Shown: positions 48,544 through 58,078, counted from the first letter of the stretch. The stretch: 64,000 nucleotides of DNA from [Limnothrix rosea] IAM M-220 (GCF_001904615.1 NZ_MRBY01000009.1:53922-117921), one strand, 5' to 3'. Notes: generated from the letters alone by a model not told the origin. Numbers and translations are program-made.

Positions 48544-50115
48544 ATGGCAAGACACATTCAGACTCGCTGGAAAATTAGCGGCATCGTTAAAACAGAAACA
48601 CCGATTCATGTGGGTGGCATGGGTGGCGATGCAGACACCGATTTAGCATTAGCTATTAACGGTCGCGGCAAATATTACATTCCCGGCACAAGCCTCGCAG
48701 GAGCCTTTCGCGGTTGGATGGGACGAATACTTGATGATGACGATCTCAAAAAAATTTGGGGCGATCACGAAAATGACAAACGAGGAGCCAGTTTTATCAT
48801 CATTGATGATGCCGAAATTAAAGACAATCCTAATATCGAAATTCGTGAAGGTGTGGGCATAGATCGCCACACAGGAGCTGCCGCTGACAAGGCAAAATAT
48901 AGTCGCGCGATTCTGCCAAAAGGCATCACATTTCCTTTAGAAATCACCTTTGACTGCCAAAACGGTCAGGAACCCAATGAACTTTGGCAACTACTGCAGG
49001 CTTTAGGACATGGTGATATTCGCATTGGGGCAGCAAAAACCCGTGGTCTAGGAAAAATTAAGTTAGACAAACTCACCATTAGAAAACACCAATTAGGTAA
49101 TGCAAAAGGTCTTTTTAATTCGCTACTTAGTCAAAATCTGAAGGTGAAATGGGAAGAGGAAATCAAGCCAAATTTAGAACCTTATCGATCGCCGTCTCAG
49201 TTAAGCCTTGAGATTGGTTGGCAGCCGAAAGATCCGGTGATGGTAAAAGCCGAAGGAGATGGCATTGCCGTTGATATTTTGCCCCTCGTTAGTCAGGTTA
49301 ATTCCGATGTGCGGTTTGTGATTCCGGGCAGCTCAATTAAGGGGGTTTTACGTGCCCATGCCGAACGAATTGTCCGCACTGTTTGCCACAAATCAACTCA
49401 AGACGATTTTCTTAAGCAAGTTGAATTGGAATTAGTTAATAAGCTTTTCGGGTCTGCTGAGAAGAAAAAAAATAAACCAGTTCCAAAGGGTAATAAACAA
49501 CAATCTCAAGGGAATATTGGCGTGCTTTTCGTTGATGATTGCTATGCCACTCTGGCGATGACGGCGGAAAATTGGTCGGCTGTCGAGAATGCCGCTAAAA
49601 CGGAGAATGAGGAGTTTCGGGATTTAAAAAAGACTCTCGGCACTGCCCTAGACACGGCGAATGGCGACAATCCTTTTCAGACATTACAACCGGCGATGCA
49701 CGTGGCGGTTGATCGTTGGACTGGTGGCGCAGCAGAAGGAATGCTTTACAGCGTACTCGAACCCATCGGCGTTAAGTGGGAGTCGATTGGTATTCGTTTA
49801 GATTTAGCGCGATTACAAAAGTATGGGTCAAATTCAGAGTTAGTAAAACCGGCGATCGCCCTTTTACTTCTTGTTCTGCGTGACTTTGCTAATCGAAAGA
49901 TCCCCATTGGCTATGGCACGAATCGCGGTATGGGAACGGTTGCGGTGACAGAAATGAAACTTAATTCTAGTCCTATTGATGGCTTGCATGATATTGAGAA
50001 TAAACAAAATATTGATGCGAATTTATTAAATCTTGGTGATGAGTTATTACGTGATTTAACAATAGCTTGGCAAGACTGGATTACTCAGAATTCTCAAAAT
50101 CAGGAGGCAGCATGA
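48544..50115 (+). CDS. Cas7-2x: fused pair of Csm3-like backbone subunits
   Basis: 523 residues with two Cas7 domains. First: TPIHVGGMGGDADTDLAL (D33 candidate catalytic Asp), YIPGTSLAGAFRGWM, GVGIDRHTGAA, and ITFPLEI. Second from about 225: GIAVDILPLVSQ (D244), VIPGSSIKGVLRAH, HVAVDRWTGGAAEGMLY, and GYGTNRGMGTVAV. Each Asp sits where Csm3 has its RNA-cleaving Asp, so two cuts in target RNA are expected from this subunit. Shine-Dalgarno GAGGAGG lies in the end of the preceding gene. It overlaps csx19 by ATGA. Confidence 0.88.
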   Translation: MARHIQTRWKISGIVKTETPIHVGGMGGDADTDLALAINGRGKYYIPGTSLAGAFRGWMGRILDDDDLKKIWGDHENDKRGASFIIIDDAEIKDNPNIEIREGVGIDRHTGAAADKAKYSRAILPKGITFPLEITFDCQNGQEPNELWQLLQALGHGDIRIGAAKTRGLGKIKLDKLTIRKHQLGNAKGLFNSLLSQNLKVKWEEEIKPNLEPYRSPSQLSLEIGWQPKDPVMVKAEGDGIAVDILPLVSQVNSDVRFVIPGSSIKGVLRAHAERIVRTVCHKSTQDDFLKQVELELVNKLFGSAEKKKNKPVPKGNKQQSQGNIGVLFVDDCYATLAMTAENWSAVENAAKTENEEFRDLKKTLGTALDTANGDNPFQTLQPAMHVAVDRWTGGAAEGMLYSVLEPIGVKWESIGIRLDLARLQKYGSNSELVKPAIALLLLVLRDFANRKIPIGYGTNRGMGTVAVTEMKLNSSPIDGLHDIENKQNIDANLLNLGDELLRDLTIAWQDWITQNSQNQEAA

Positions 50116-50684
50116 ACAGCACAATAGAAACAACGCTCTATAGTTACGCAAGTAATTATTTAATGACCTTAGAAGCGGCGATCGCCATCGGTCGTGAATC
50201 TTTAGAGGGGGCGATCGCCCTACTTTATTCCCCCCAAACTTGTCAAATTGCCATACTCAAAAATAGTCAATTGACAAACTCTTCTGGTAGTCGAATTCTA
50301 GGCATTCAAGATGTTTTTGAAGCAAGAATTTTTAATTCAAACTGCGAACTACGTTGGTTAAATCAAACTAACGGAAATGGCAAGACTGTTTTTCTATCAG
50401 AGTCACAATTATCCCTTGAAGCTTTTACAGAGAAAAATCAAAAATGTGAGCCTTTATCTCAGCAATATATTGTCTGGGGCGAAAAAGCGAAGAATCAACC
50501 GAAAGCAGAAGGTTGGCAACGGTTAGCCGAGGCTCGTATTGGCAAATTGGATATTCCCTGTGAACAAACCCTAGAAAAGCACCAACGGATTTATCTAAAA
50601 ACGAAGGAGTATCTCGCCGCAGAGGATCAATGTGGTAATTACGCAGTTATTGAAGAACGTTTATTGAATATGGAGGTAGCGTGA
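50112..50684 (+). CDS. csx19: Csx19 (type III-D accessory subunit)
   Basis: 190 residues from the ATG at 50112, which overlaps the stop of the Cas7-2x gene (ATGA) after AGGAGG. The middle reads VFEARIFNSNCELRWLNQ and later EARIGKLDIPC, which fits the TIGR03984/Csx19 family as I recall it. Csx19 is a subunit specific to type III-D complexes. It contains an internal HIP1 doublet coding for AIA. Tightly coupled to the next gene (TGATG). Confidence 0.75.
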   Translation: MNSTIETTLYSYASNYLMTLEAAIAIGRESLEGAIALLYSPQTCQIAILKNSQLTNSSGSRILGIQDVFEARIFNSNCELRWLNQTNGNGKTVFLSESQLSLEAFTEKNQKCEPLSQQYIVWGEKAKNQPKAEGWQRLAEARIGKLDIPCEQTLEKHQRIYLKTKEYLAAEDQCGNYAVIEERLLNMEVA

Positions 50685-53053
50685 TGGAAATTAGCACTTT
50701 AAGGATCAAAAGCAAAAAAAATAAGAAAGGCAATGTAAAAAAGTCTTTTGAGTTTTCCTTTTCTTACACCAGTCCAGAAGGCGAGTATACTAGCTGGTCA
50801 TTTCAGTCAATTTCCAAAGATGAAATCTCTCCAAATTTACGTCAAAAACTTGAAGAACTGGAACAGGGAACTTTAGAGGTTGAATTTGAAATTAAAGACA
50901 AGCAAATTCTAAATTTCCGCGAAAAAGGTGAAGTATCCATTCAAGAAAGTAATGCGGAATCCTCTAACAATGACACGTCAGATCATTTCCACAATCCCTA
51001 TAATTTTGTGCCTGCTTTACCCAGAGATGGAATTGAAGGAGAGTTGGGCGATCGCCGCCCCAAGGGTCATGGACGATATTTACCGGAATATTGGTCGGGT
51101 CGAATTTCGATGAAGCTCACCACTGTGACTCCTCTGCTGATTCCCGATGCCGCAGAGATGACCGAAGAGAATGATCACAAAACCTATCCGGTGCGATTAG
51201 AAGCAGACGGCCAGCCCTATTTACCCGCGACTTCTCTTAAAGGAATGCTGCGATCGGCCTATGAGGCGATTACAAATTCGCGCTTGGCTGTTCTTGATAA
51301 ACATGACAAACGGTTGGCTTATCGAATGGATGCACGAGAAGGCACGACAGCTAAACCCGCACGAGTTGAACAACGTAATGATGGGTTGTATCTCAGAATT
51401 CTAGAGGAACCAAGAGCAAGCTGTATTGGAGGTGCAGCGAAGTTACCTAGATACGATAAAAATAGCCGTGCTATTGACAAAGGTGAGCGAGGGCGAGCTT
51501 CTGTTAAATATCCAAACAGAGCTTTACCCCAACATGGCGATCGCGTCAGGGTTCTACTCAGCAAAGGTAAAGTAACAAAAATTGAACCATGGAATTCTAA
51601 TAATCAGCCGGGTGGCGATTGGAAGTTTGGCTGGGTCTGTGTCACAGGGGCAAATATCAGTACGAAACAAAATGAACGAGTATTTATTCAACATTCAGAT
51701 ACTGAAGATCCAGCAATTAAAATCACACCAGCAATTACAGAGCTCTGGGAGAACTTAATTTCTGACTATCAGAAAACCCATAAAAAAGATTTGACAGAAC
51801 GGGAAAATAAAGGGCAATCTCCTCGTGATTATCTTGGATTTAAACCCGGCGAAACAGCATGGTCACGCCATGTATTCGATCCGAATCAGTGCCAGCTTAC
51901 TGAGGGTATCCTCTGTTACGTTGAGCTAGACGAAAACTATAATCCTGACGATTTACAATCTCGCGATATTATTGCGCTGCAACCCGTAACTATTTCGCGG
52001 CGATTGTATGACAAAAAACCAATTAATTTGTTATCTGATTCTTTGCAACCAGCGGTAGATTTTAATGAACTGTCTCCGGCTGATCGAGTGTTCGGCTGGG
52101 TGAATCAAAATAATCGTAAACCGAAGAAGAAAGATTCAAAGAACAATGCTTATAAAGGGCAATTAAGAGTCCATAGTATCGAGTGCAGCACACCAATTGA
52201 TCAGGCTATTAATAATGATCTTGGGGAGTTGGGTGTACCTCTGGCAATTCTGGGGGAACCGAAGCCGGCTCAAACTCGCTTTTATGCTGCTGAAGATAAA
52301 AAAGGATCACCTATTGCCAATGATGGAAAGGAACCACAAGAGAAGAAATATGGTTATGAAAGCGAAGCACGGGGACTAAGGGGACGGAAGGTTTACCCGC
52401 ACCACTCGTCTTTACCTGAAGGTTATTGGGATAGTTCCACTGAAGATGTTTCAAAAGAATATCGACGTTCTAATGGTGAGCGAGATTCGCAAAACAAGTC
52501 GATTAAAAGTTGGGTCAATCCCGGTACTGAATTCTCGTTTGATCTTGATGTCATTAATCTTTCAACAGTTGAGTTGGGTGCTTTGTTATGGCTACTAAAT
52601 CAACCGGAAAATGCTTTTCATCGATTAGGCGGTGGTAAGCCGTTAGGTTTTGGTAGTGTTCGTTTAGAAATCACAAAAACTGATTTGCGTAACGGAGAAG
52701 ATTGGCAGGAATTTTATGGTTCTCTGCGATCTGTTAAGCCTTCCGAATTCGACAAAACTAAATTAATTTCTGCTTACACTGCGGCGGTCGAGTCTGCGTA
52801 CCAGGTTTCTTTTGAAAATGTGCCTTTTATTACTGCCTTCCGTCGTTCTTTGACGGGCTTTGAAGATGGTTTACCAACCCATTATCCTCGTCGGGAAAAA
52901 GACATTAATTCTGACGGAAAAAATTACGAATGGTTTACGGACAATGAAGCGGGCGATCGCCTGAGTTTACCGAGTTTAGCCGATGGTGGAGGTCTACCTC
53001 TAGATCCGCGTCAGGAGGAGAAACAAAAGAATGGTCCACTGTGGCGCAATTAG
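50684..53053 (+). CDS. TIGR03986-type RAMP protein, Cas7 with large insertions
   Basis: 789 residues from ATG 50684; GTG 50681 is one codon upstream; GGAGG lies 11 bases before. An N-terminal ~100-residue OB-like region precedes a Cas7 core: TPLLIPDAAEMTEE, YLPATSLKGMLRSAYE. A long insertion (about 240-590) follows, then the glycine-rich LGGGKPLGFGSVRL. The pattern matches TIGR03986 and the Cas7-insertion subunit of type III-Dv. It has no obvious catalytic Asp in the usual loop, so it may be structural. Last gene of the coupled cas10 unit. Confidence 0.82.
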   Translation: MEISTLRIKSKKNKKGNVKKSFEFSFSYTSPEGEYTSWSFQSISKDEISPNLRQKLEELEQGTLEVEFEIKDKQILNFREKGEVSIQESNAESSNNDTSDHFHNPYNFVPALPRDGIEGELGDRRPKGHGRYLPEYWSGRISMKLTTVTPLLIPDAAEMTEENDHKTYPVRLEADGQPYLPATSLKGMLRSAYEAITNSRLAVLDKHDKRLAYRMDAREGTTAKPARVEQRNDGLYLRILEEPRASCIGGAAKLPRYDKNSRAIDKGERGRASVKYPNRALPQHGDRVRVLLSKGKVTKIEPWNSNNQPGGDWKFGWVCVTGANISTKQNERVFIQHSDTEDPAIKITPAITELWENLISDYQKTHKKDLTERENKGQSPRDYLGFKPGETAWSRHVFDPNQCQLTEGILCYVELDENYNPDDLQSRDIIALQPVTISRRLYDKKPINLLSDSLQPAVDFNELSPADRVFGWVNQNNRKPKKKDSKNNAYKGQLRVHSIECSTPIDQAINNDLGELGVPLAILGEPKPAQTRFYAAEDKKGSPIANDGKEPQEKKYGYESEARGLRGRKVYPHHSSLPEGYWDSSTEDVSKEYRRSNGERDSQNKSIKSWVNPGTEFSFDLDVINLSTVELGALLWLLNQPENAFHRLGGGKPLGFGSVRLEITKTDLRNGEDWQEFYGSLRSVKPSEFDKTKLISAYTAAVESAYQVSFENVPFITAFRRSLTGFEDGLPTHYPRREKDINSDGKNYEWFTDNEAGDRLSLPSLADGGGLPLDPRQEEKQKNGPLWRN

Positions 53054-53131
53054 AAAAAGGCTTCGGTTACAAACAATAAACAAAAAAGTAGAAATTTAGA
53101 GTGCATAGACTAGCAAAGGTCTTTATTTGCC

Positions 53132-54460
53132 ATGACAAAAATTCTCCTCATCACTGTGGGTGGCTCCCATCAACCGATCGCCACTTCGATCCAATCTCTA
53201 CAGCCAAATCGCACTATCTTTATTTGTTCTGGTGGGCAGCGGGGAAGCATCTCTCAGGTGACAGGTGATGGTAAACCTTGTGAAGTGCGGCGCGGGGCGG
53301 AAGTTCTCGAAAGGTTGCCGAATATCCCGACTCAGCTGGGTTTAAGCGATTTTGACCCGGATCGGGATGTAGTGCTCCTAAAAAATCCTGATGATCTCTC
53401 GGAAGGCTATCAAAAGATTAGTGAGAAGGTACGGGAAATTCAGGCGGCGGCAACGACGGCTGAACTGGTGGCGGATTACACGGGCGGCACAAAAACAATG
53501 TCTGTGGCGTTGGCAACTGTCGCCCTCGATTATGACCTACGGGTTTACATCACCACGGCGCAGCGCACGAATCTCATCAAAGTGGAACGGGGCGAACGGG
53601 TACGACGGGCAACGGTGACGGGGTTAACGATTCAGCGGGTGTTGGAGCAGGATTTGCCGCGTTTTCTGGGTCAATACAACTACCCTGCGGCGATCGCCGC
53701 CCTTGAGGTACTCCTGCGGGATACAGAATCTGCGGATCTGGGGTCAGTTGAAGCTCATCTCAATTTTTGTGTGGGTTTAGACCTCTGGGATCGCTTTGAC
53801 CATGGTGAGGCTTGGGGTTATCTGGAACCTTTTTTGAGCCAACCTAGTACAAAAGATTTGGTGCTATTTCTCAAGCGGGTGATTGGCAGTCGGCAGTTTA
53901 TTGCTCCGGCAGTGGATGATCGTTTTGAGGGGAAGAATGGCATCAAGGGTCATGGTTACGAGATTGTGCAGGATCTGTTGTTTAATGCAGAACGGCGTGC
54001 GTCCCAGCAAAGGTTTGATGATGCGGTGGCGCGGCTCTATCGGGCGATCGAGCTGTTGGGGCAGGTGCGGCTCTGGCAGGAATATCAAATTAAAACGGGT
54101 GATCTGGAGCTGGAGATGTTGCCAAAAGCTCTACGGGGGCGGTATGGGGCGCGGCGCAATAATCGTAATGGCAAGATTCAAATCGGGCTAATCCCCAGTT
54201 ATGAGCTGTTGCGGGAGTTGTCGGATGAACCTCTCGGTGAGCTTTATGGGGAATACAAGGACAGGTTATTAAATAAGCTCCAGTTTCGGAATTTTTCGAT
54301 CCTTGCCCACGGTATGAATCCTGTCACCCACGCTGAGTATGGGGATTTTTGGGAGAGTCTGGGGGAATTTATGCAGCAGGGTATTGGGCGGCTCACGGCG
54401 GGGTCTAGTTTTTCTGCGTCGCAGTTTCCTCGGAGGTTGTCTCTGCCGTTGTCTTTTTGA
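53132..54460 (+). CDS. CARF-HEPN ribonuclease (TIGR02710 family)
   Basis: 442 residues. A CARF domain (1-155) with the ligand loop DYTGGTKTMSVAL (TGGTKTM at 117-123) and ILLITVGGSHQPIATSI at the start. The C-part (about 200-440) is helical and holds RNFSILAHG (R386 to H393), the Rx6H motif of HEPN ribonucleases. It should be switched on by cyclic oligoadenylate from Cas10 and cut RNA non-specifically. It follows the effector genes after 78 bases and abuts leader L2. Family name TIGR02710 is from memory. Confidence 0.85.
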   Translation: MTKILLITVGGSHQPIATSIQSLQPNRTIFICSGGQRGSISQVTGDGKPCEVRRGAEVLERLPNIPTQLGLSDFDPDRDVVLLKNPDDLSEGYQKISEKVREIQAAATTAELVADYTGGTKTMSVALATVALDYDLRVYITTAQRTNLIKVERGERVRRATVTGLTIQRVLEQDLPRFLGQYNYPAAIAALEVLLRDTESADLGSVEAHLNFCVGLDLWDRFDHGEAWGYLEPFLSQPSTKDLVLFLKRVIGSRQFIAPAVDDRFEGKNGIKGHGYEIVQDLLFNAERRASQQRFDDAVARLYRAIELLGQVRLWQEYQIKTGDLELEMLPKALRGRYGARRNNRNGKIQIGLIPSYELLRELSDEPLGELYGEYKDRLLNKLQFRNFSILAHGMNPVTHAEYGDFWESLGEFMQQGIGRLTAGSSFSASQFPRRLSLPLSF

Positions 54461-54482
54461 TGTTGCGCATCGGAAAATCTTT

Positions 54483-54700
54483 GGTAAACTGAAGGCAACT
54501 TGGCTCTGCTGCCATAGGTAGGCAGATCGCTGAAACCCCCATTCTTTCGTTGACCTATGGCAAATGCTGGTACAGTAAGGGTTCTAGCCATTAAAATTTT
54601 CGATTTTGATGATTTTTGGGCACGATTTTCGCTTAATTTTCGACCTATGGCAAATCGTGGGGTTGAAAGCCAGTCACAGCAAGGGCTCAAAAATGGGTCT
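54483..54700 (+). promoter_or_regulatory. leader of CRISPR array 2 (L2)
   Basis: 218 bp from GGTAAACT to the first repeat, homologous to L1 and L3. Motif copies: TGCCATAGGTA at 54510-54520, and on the other strand ACCTATGGCA at 54553-54562 and 54643-54652. The first is exactly complementary to the other two over 10 bases. TTGACC at 54550-54555, overlapping the second copy, is a -35 candidate with TACAGT as weak -10. Confidence 0.87.
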
Positions 54701-56364
54701 CTTTCCTAACCCAAACCCCGCAAGGGGACTGAAACGATTTTGGCACTGCTCTTGTTGCTGTGCATCAATTAGCTTTCTTTCCTAACCCAAACCCCGCAAG
54801 GGGACTGAAACACAAGCTCTCCAAGTACTGATTTTGAATACCTGAGCCTTTCCTAACCCAAACCCCGCAAGGGGACTGAAACGCATTTCACCGTTTTCGG
54901 TAATTGTGTGGCCACCTTGAACTTTCCTAACCCAAACCCCGCAAGGGGACTGAAACTGCAGCTAAAGACGCGGTAACGGCTAGACCTAGAGCCTTTCCTA
55001 ACCCAAACCCCGCAAGGGGACTGAAACCATACTCGATTACCACTTCTGCTTTGTTTGCAGCTTCTTTCCTAACCCACACCCCGCAAGGGGACTGAAACCC
55101 CGTTCCGTTGCCAGCACCGTCCTCGAAATAGCAATTCTTTCCTAACCCACACCCCGCAAGGGGACTGAAACCTGAGCTGCTCCAAGAAGATTACAAAAGA
55201 TTACAAGCTTTCCTAACCCACACCCCGCAAGGGGACTGAAACATATAAAATACTTCACGCCATAATAACGACTGTCTTCATCCTTTCCTAACCCACACCC
55301 CGCAAGGGGACTGAAACTTTAAGCCCACAACTTGGTTTGATAATTTAATACCCCTTTCCTAACCCACACCCCGCAAGGGGACTGAAACTGCTCTTGCAAT
55401 AGGTGCATAGCTAACAAGAGTCATGATCCTTTCCTAACCCACACCCCGCAAGGGGACTGAAACATCCATCAAGTTTTGAGCAGTAGTTAGATCCACACCC
55501 CTTTCCTAACCCACACCCCGCAAGGGGACTGAAACTTAGCAACATGTCTGCATTGCGTTCAGCGTGGTTCATGTCCTTTCCTAACCCACACCCCGCAAGG
55601 GGACTGAAACTCCAGATAATATCACTTTTTTGTGCGCAACTGAAAGATGTGGTGGCAACTCTTTCCTAACCCACACCCCGCAAGGGGACTGAAACTTTAG
55701 AATGGTGTTTAACAAGACTTCAGAAATAGCAATTCTTTCCTAACCCACACCCCGCAAGGGGACTGAAACGGTGATTGTCATCACCCGTTGGGCGTTCGTT
55801 AGTTTCAGCTTTCCTAACCCACACCCCGCAAGGGGACTGAAACATACTCACCTTGGAAAGTGAGAGAAGCACCGTTACCCATGTCGCTTTCCTAACCCAC
55901 ACCCCGCAAGGGGACTGAAACAGCTAGACCACTGCTTAAAGTAGTTAGAGTTTCTGCTTTCCTAACCCACACCCCGCAAGGGGACTGAAACCACCCTTTC
56001 GTGCGAGCCGCCATGAGAACAAGATTGTAAATCCTTTCCTAACCCACACCCCGCAAGGGGACTGAAACTTGTATATAGTCCGGCACCTGTTTGTCGTGCG
56101 GAATAATCCTTTCCTAACCCACACCCCGCAAGGGGACTGAAACACGCAGCGATACCTACAGAGATTCCTAAACCAATCAAAACTTTCCTAACCCACACCC
56201 CGCAAGGGGACTGAAACCCTTCCCATTTGCAACCATCATAGCGCTCTCGTTTTTTGACCTTTCCTAACCCACACCCCGCAAGGGGACTGAAACCCGCCAT
56301 TACCGCCAGTAGCAGTTTGGTCACCGACGCTTTCCTAACCCACACCCCGCAAGGGGACTGAAAT
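54701..56364 (+). CRISPR. CRISPR array 2: 23 repeats, 22 spacers
   Basis: Repeats of 35 bp on the plus strand begin CTTTCCTAACCC and end GCAAGGGGACTGAAAC; first at 54701, last at 56330. Spacers are 35-50 bp, mostly 36-41; one at 55611-55660 is 50 bp. The five leader-proximal repeats read CCCAAACCCC, all later ones CCCACACCCC. The last repeat ends GAAAT, showing decay at the trailer. The stem CCCC-GCAA-GGGG has a GNRA-type loop; cutting after it leaves an ACUGAAAC handle. Confidence 0.98.
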
Positions 56365-56886
56365 TGAGACTCCCCCCTTTTCTAAGGGGGGCTAGGGGGG
56401 ATTCTCCATAAACTCCGCTAAAAACAGAGCCTAGACAAGCCAAAACATAGTTCCGTAACCTACTGACACCCCTTCCGCCCTTCGGGCACCTTCCCCAAGG
56501 AAGGACAAAAACTATCTTTATCTTTTGTTTGAAAGGGGGACTTTTTTGACTTACTCCTCAAGGGGACTAACCTATGTGTCCCAATGGTTAGTCATGGTCG
56601 CATCCCGATGACGCTCCTACATAAATGACGGCGACGTAGGAGTTGTTCGCAAACCTCAAATTTTAATCGACGAAAAAATACCTTTTTCAATTTCAGTCCC
56701 CCAAAGAGTACCGAAATTGAAAATTCTGAACTGAGAACGACAGATTATTAAGGAGAAAAAAGAAATAAATACTAAAGGTTGTTTCCGCGAGGCTTTGTGA
56801 GGCGATCGCCCTTCAGACATTGAGAAAGCCTGCGGGGAAGACCTGTAAAGTTATAGAGACCTTTGTGACGAGAGAGTTGTCTGGAT
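56365..56886. repeat. trailer of array 2: dispersed repeats, relic repeat and motif T2
   Basis: 522 bases without a gene. 56365-56545 holds pieces of the dispersed repeat (GGGGGGCTAGGGGGGATTC, CACCTTCCCCAAGGAAGGAC). At 56549-56572 CTCCTCAAGGGGACTAACC looks like a decayed CRISPR repeat. The sequence from there to 56735 is homologous, inverted, to the left flank of array 3 (58935-59105), including CATTTATGTA and the T2 motif at 56676-56730. CTCCTAC and GTAGGAG (about 56615-56643) form an inverted repeat. Confidence 0.7.
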
Positions 56887-58002
56887 ATGGCGGTGCAGCT
56901 TGATTTGATGAAATTATCCAAGCGCAAGCACACGGATATGGTGGGGCTACGCTTTGAACTGTGCGCCCAGCAGGATTTTGTGTTGAGGGCGCATTACGCA
57001 AAGGGTTTACACGCTTGGTTTCTCAACCAAATCCAAGATTACAATCCCCCCTTGTCCACCTATCTCCACGACGGGCAATCCGAAAAACCTTTTTCCATGT
57101 CGCGTTTAGGGGGCGGCACTGTCGCCGAAAATCTCCGTCTCGTAGCCGGCGATCGCCATGAATGGTCATTGCACCTATTGTCCCCAGAAGCAGTGGATGG
57201 GGTGTTGGCATGGCTGTGGGCAGTGAAGCCATCGCTGCTGTGGCTAGGGAGCGGCAAAGTTACTGAGCTAACCATTGAGCGAGTCAGTGTGAGCCTACAG
57301 CCCAATACCTATCAGGGTTTATGGCGAAAAAAATTGCGGGATAAAGTGACCTTGAGTTTTCTATCCCCTACTGGGTTTCGTCGTCGCGGTGGACATTTAC
57401 CGTTGCCGCTGCCCCGCAATATTTTTCAGAGTTATTTACGGCGATGGCAGGATTTTTCGGGGTTTGCGGTCGAGACCAATAATTTTTTGGATTGGGTGGA
57501 TGAGTTTGTCGTTATTCGGCAGCACCGCATCGAAACACGCTCTGTTGCAGCAGGGAAAGCAGGCGCAGTGACGGGGTTTATCGGTTCTGTGCAGTTTGCG
57601 GTGCGACCGGAGGGGAAGAATCAGAAAAACTTTTGGTGTTTATTTTCGGCTCTGGGGTCATTTGCGCCCTATTGCGGGACGGGTCACAAAACGTCCTTTG
57701 GGCTTGGTTTTACGGTTTCAGGACAAGTGGATTTACCTGTTCTCATTGATCTAGACGAGCAGCTTTTCTTGCAACGGGTGGAAAGTTTAAGAGAACTATT
57801 TTCGGCTCAACGGCAAAAGTATCAGGGCGATCGCACCCAACGGATAACGGAGCTTTGGGCATTGATCTTTGCACGCAGAGAACGAGGAGAATCTTTGCAG
57901 GACATCGCCTTTGACCTCGGCATTCATTATGAAACTGCCAAAACCTACCTAAAACGCGCTCGGCGATCGCTCAGTAATCTCGAATATGATCATTCCGAAT
58001 AA
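56887..58002 (+). CDS. cas6: Cas6 pre-crRNA endonuclease with C-terminal helix-turn-helix
   Basis: 371 residues. The RAMP fold is shown by the C-terminal glycine-rich loop PYCGTGHKTSFGLG (261-274) and the N-terminal KGLHAWFLNQI helix; H36 or H42 is the candidate catalytic His. After the Cas6 core ends near 285, residues 320-361 form a sigma-region-4/LuxR-like helix-turn-helix (SLQDIAFDLGIHYETAKTYL then KRARRSL). Ordinary Cas6 is about 250-290 residues, so this is an extension. It should cut the shared repeat below its hairpin. It lies between arrays 2 and 3. Confidence 0.88.
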   Translation: MAVQLDLMKLSKRKHTDMVGLRFELCAQQDFVLRAHYAKGLHAWFLNQIQDYNPPLSTYLHDGQSEKPFSMSRLGGGTVAENLRLVAGDRHEWSLHLLSPEAVDGVLAWLWAVKPSLLWLGSGKVTELTIERVSVSLQPNTYQGLWRKKLRDKVTLSFLSPTGFRRRGGHLPLPLPRNIFQSYLRRWQDFSGFAVETNNFLDWVDEFVVIRQHRIETRSVAAGKAGAVTGFIGSVQFAVRPEGKNQKNFWCLFSALGSFAPYCGTGHKTSFGLGFTVSGQVDLPVLIDLDEQLFLQRVESLRELFSAQRQKYQGDRTQRITELWALIFARRERGESLQDIAFDLGIHYETAKTYLKRARRSLSNLEYDHSE

Positions 58003-58011
58003 GTTCTAGAG

Positions 58012-58078
58012 GGTTTCTAGTGTCCTTCCTTGGGGAAGGTGGCCTTAGGCCGGAAGGGGTTTCAGAAGGTTACGCCAC
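58012..58078. repeat. inverted copy of the dispersed repeat
   Basis: GTCCTTCCTTGGGGAAGGTG, GGCCGGAAGGGGTTTC and GGTTACGCCACT; reverse orientation relative to the cluster at 41396-41790. It sits just after the cas6 stop. Confidence 0.7.
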
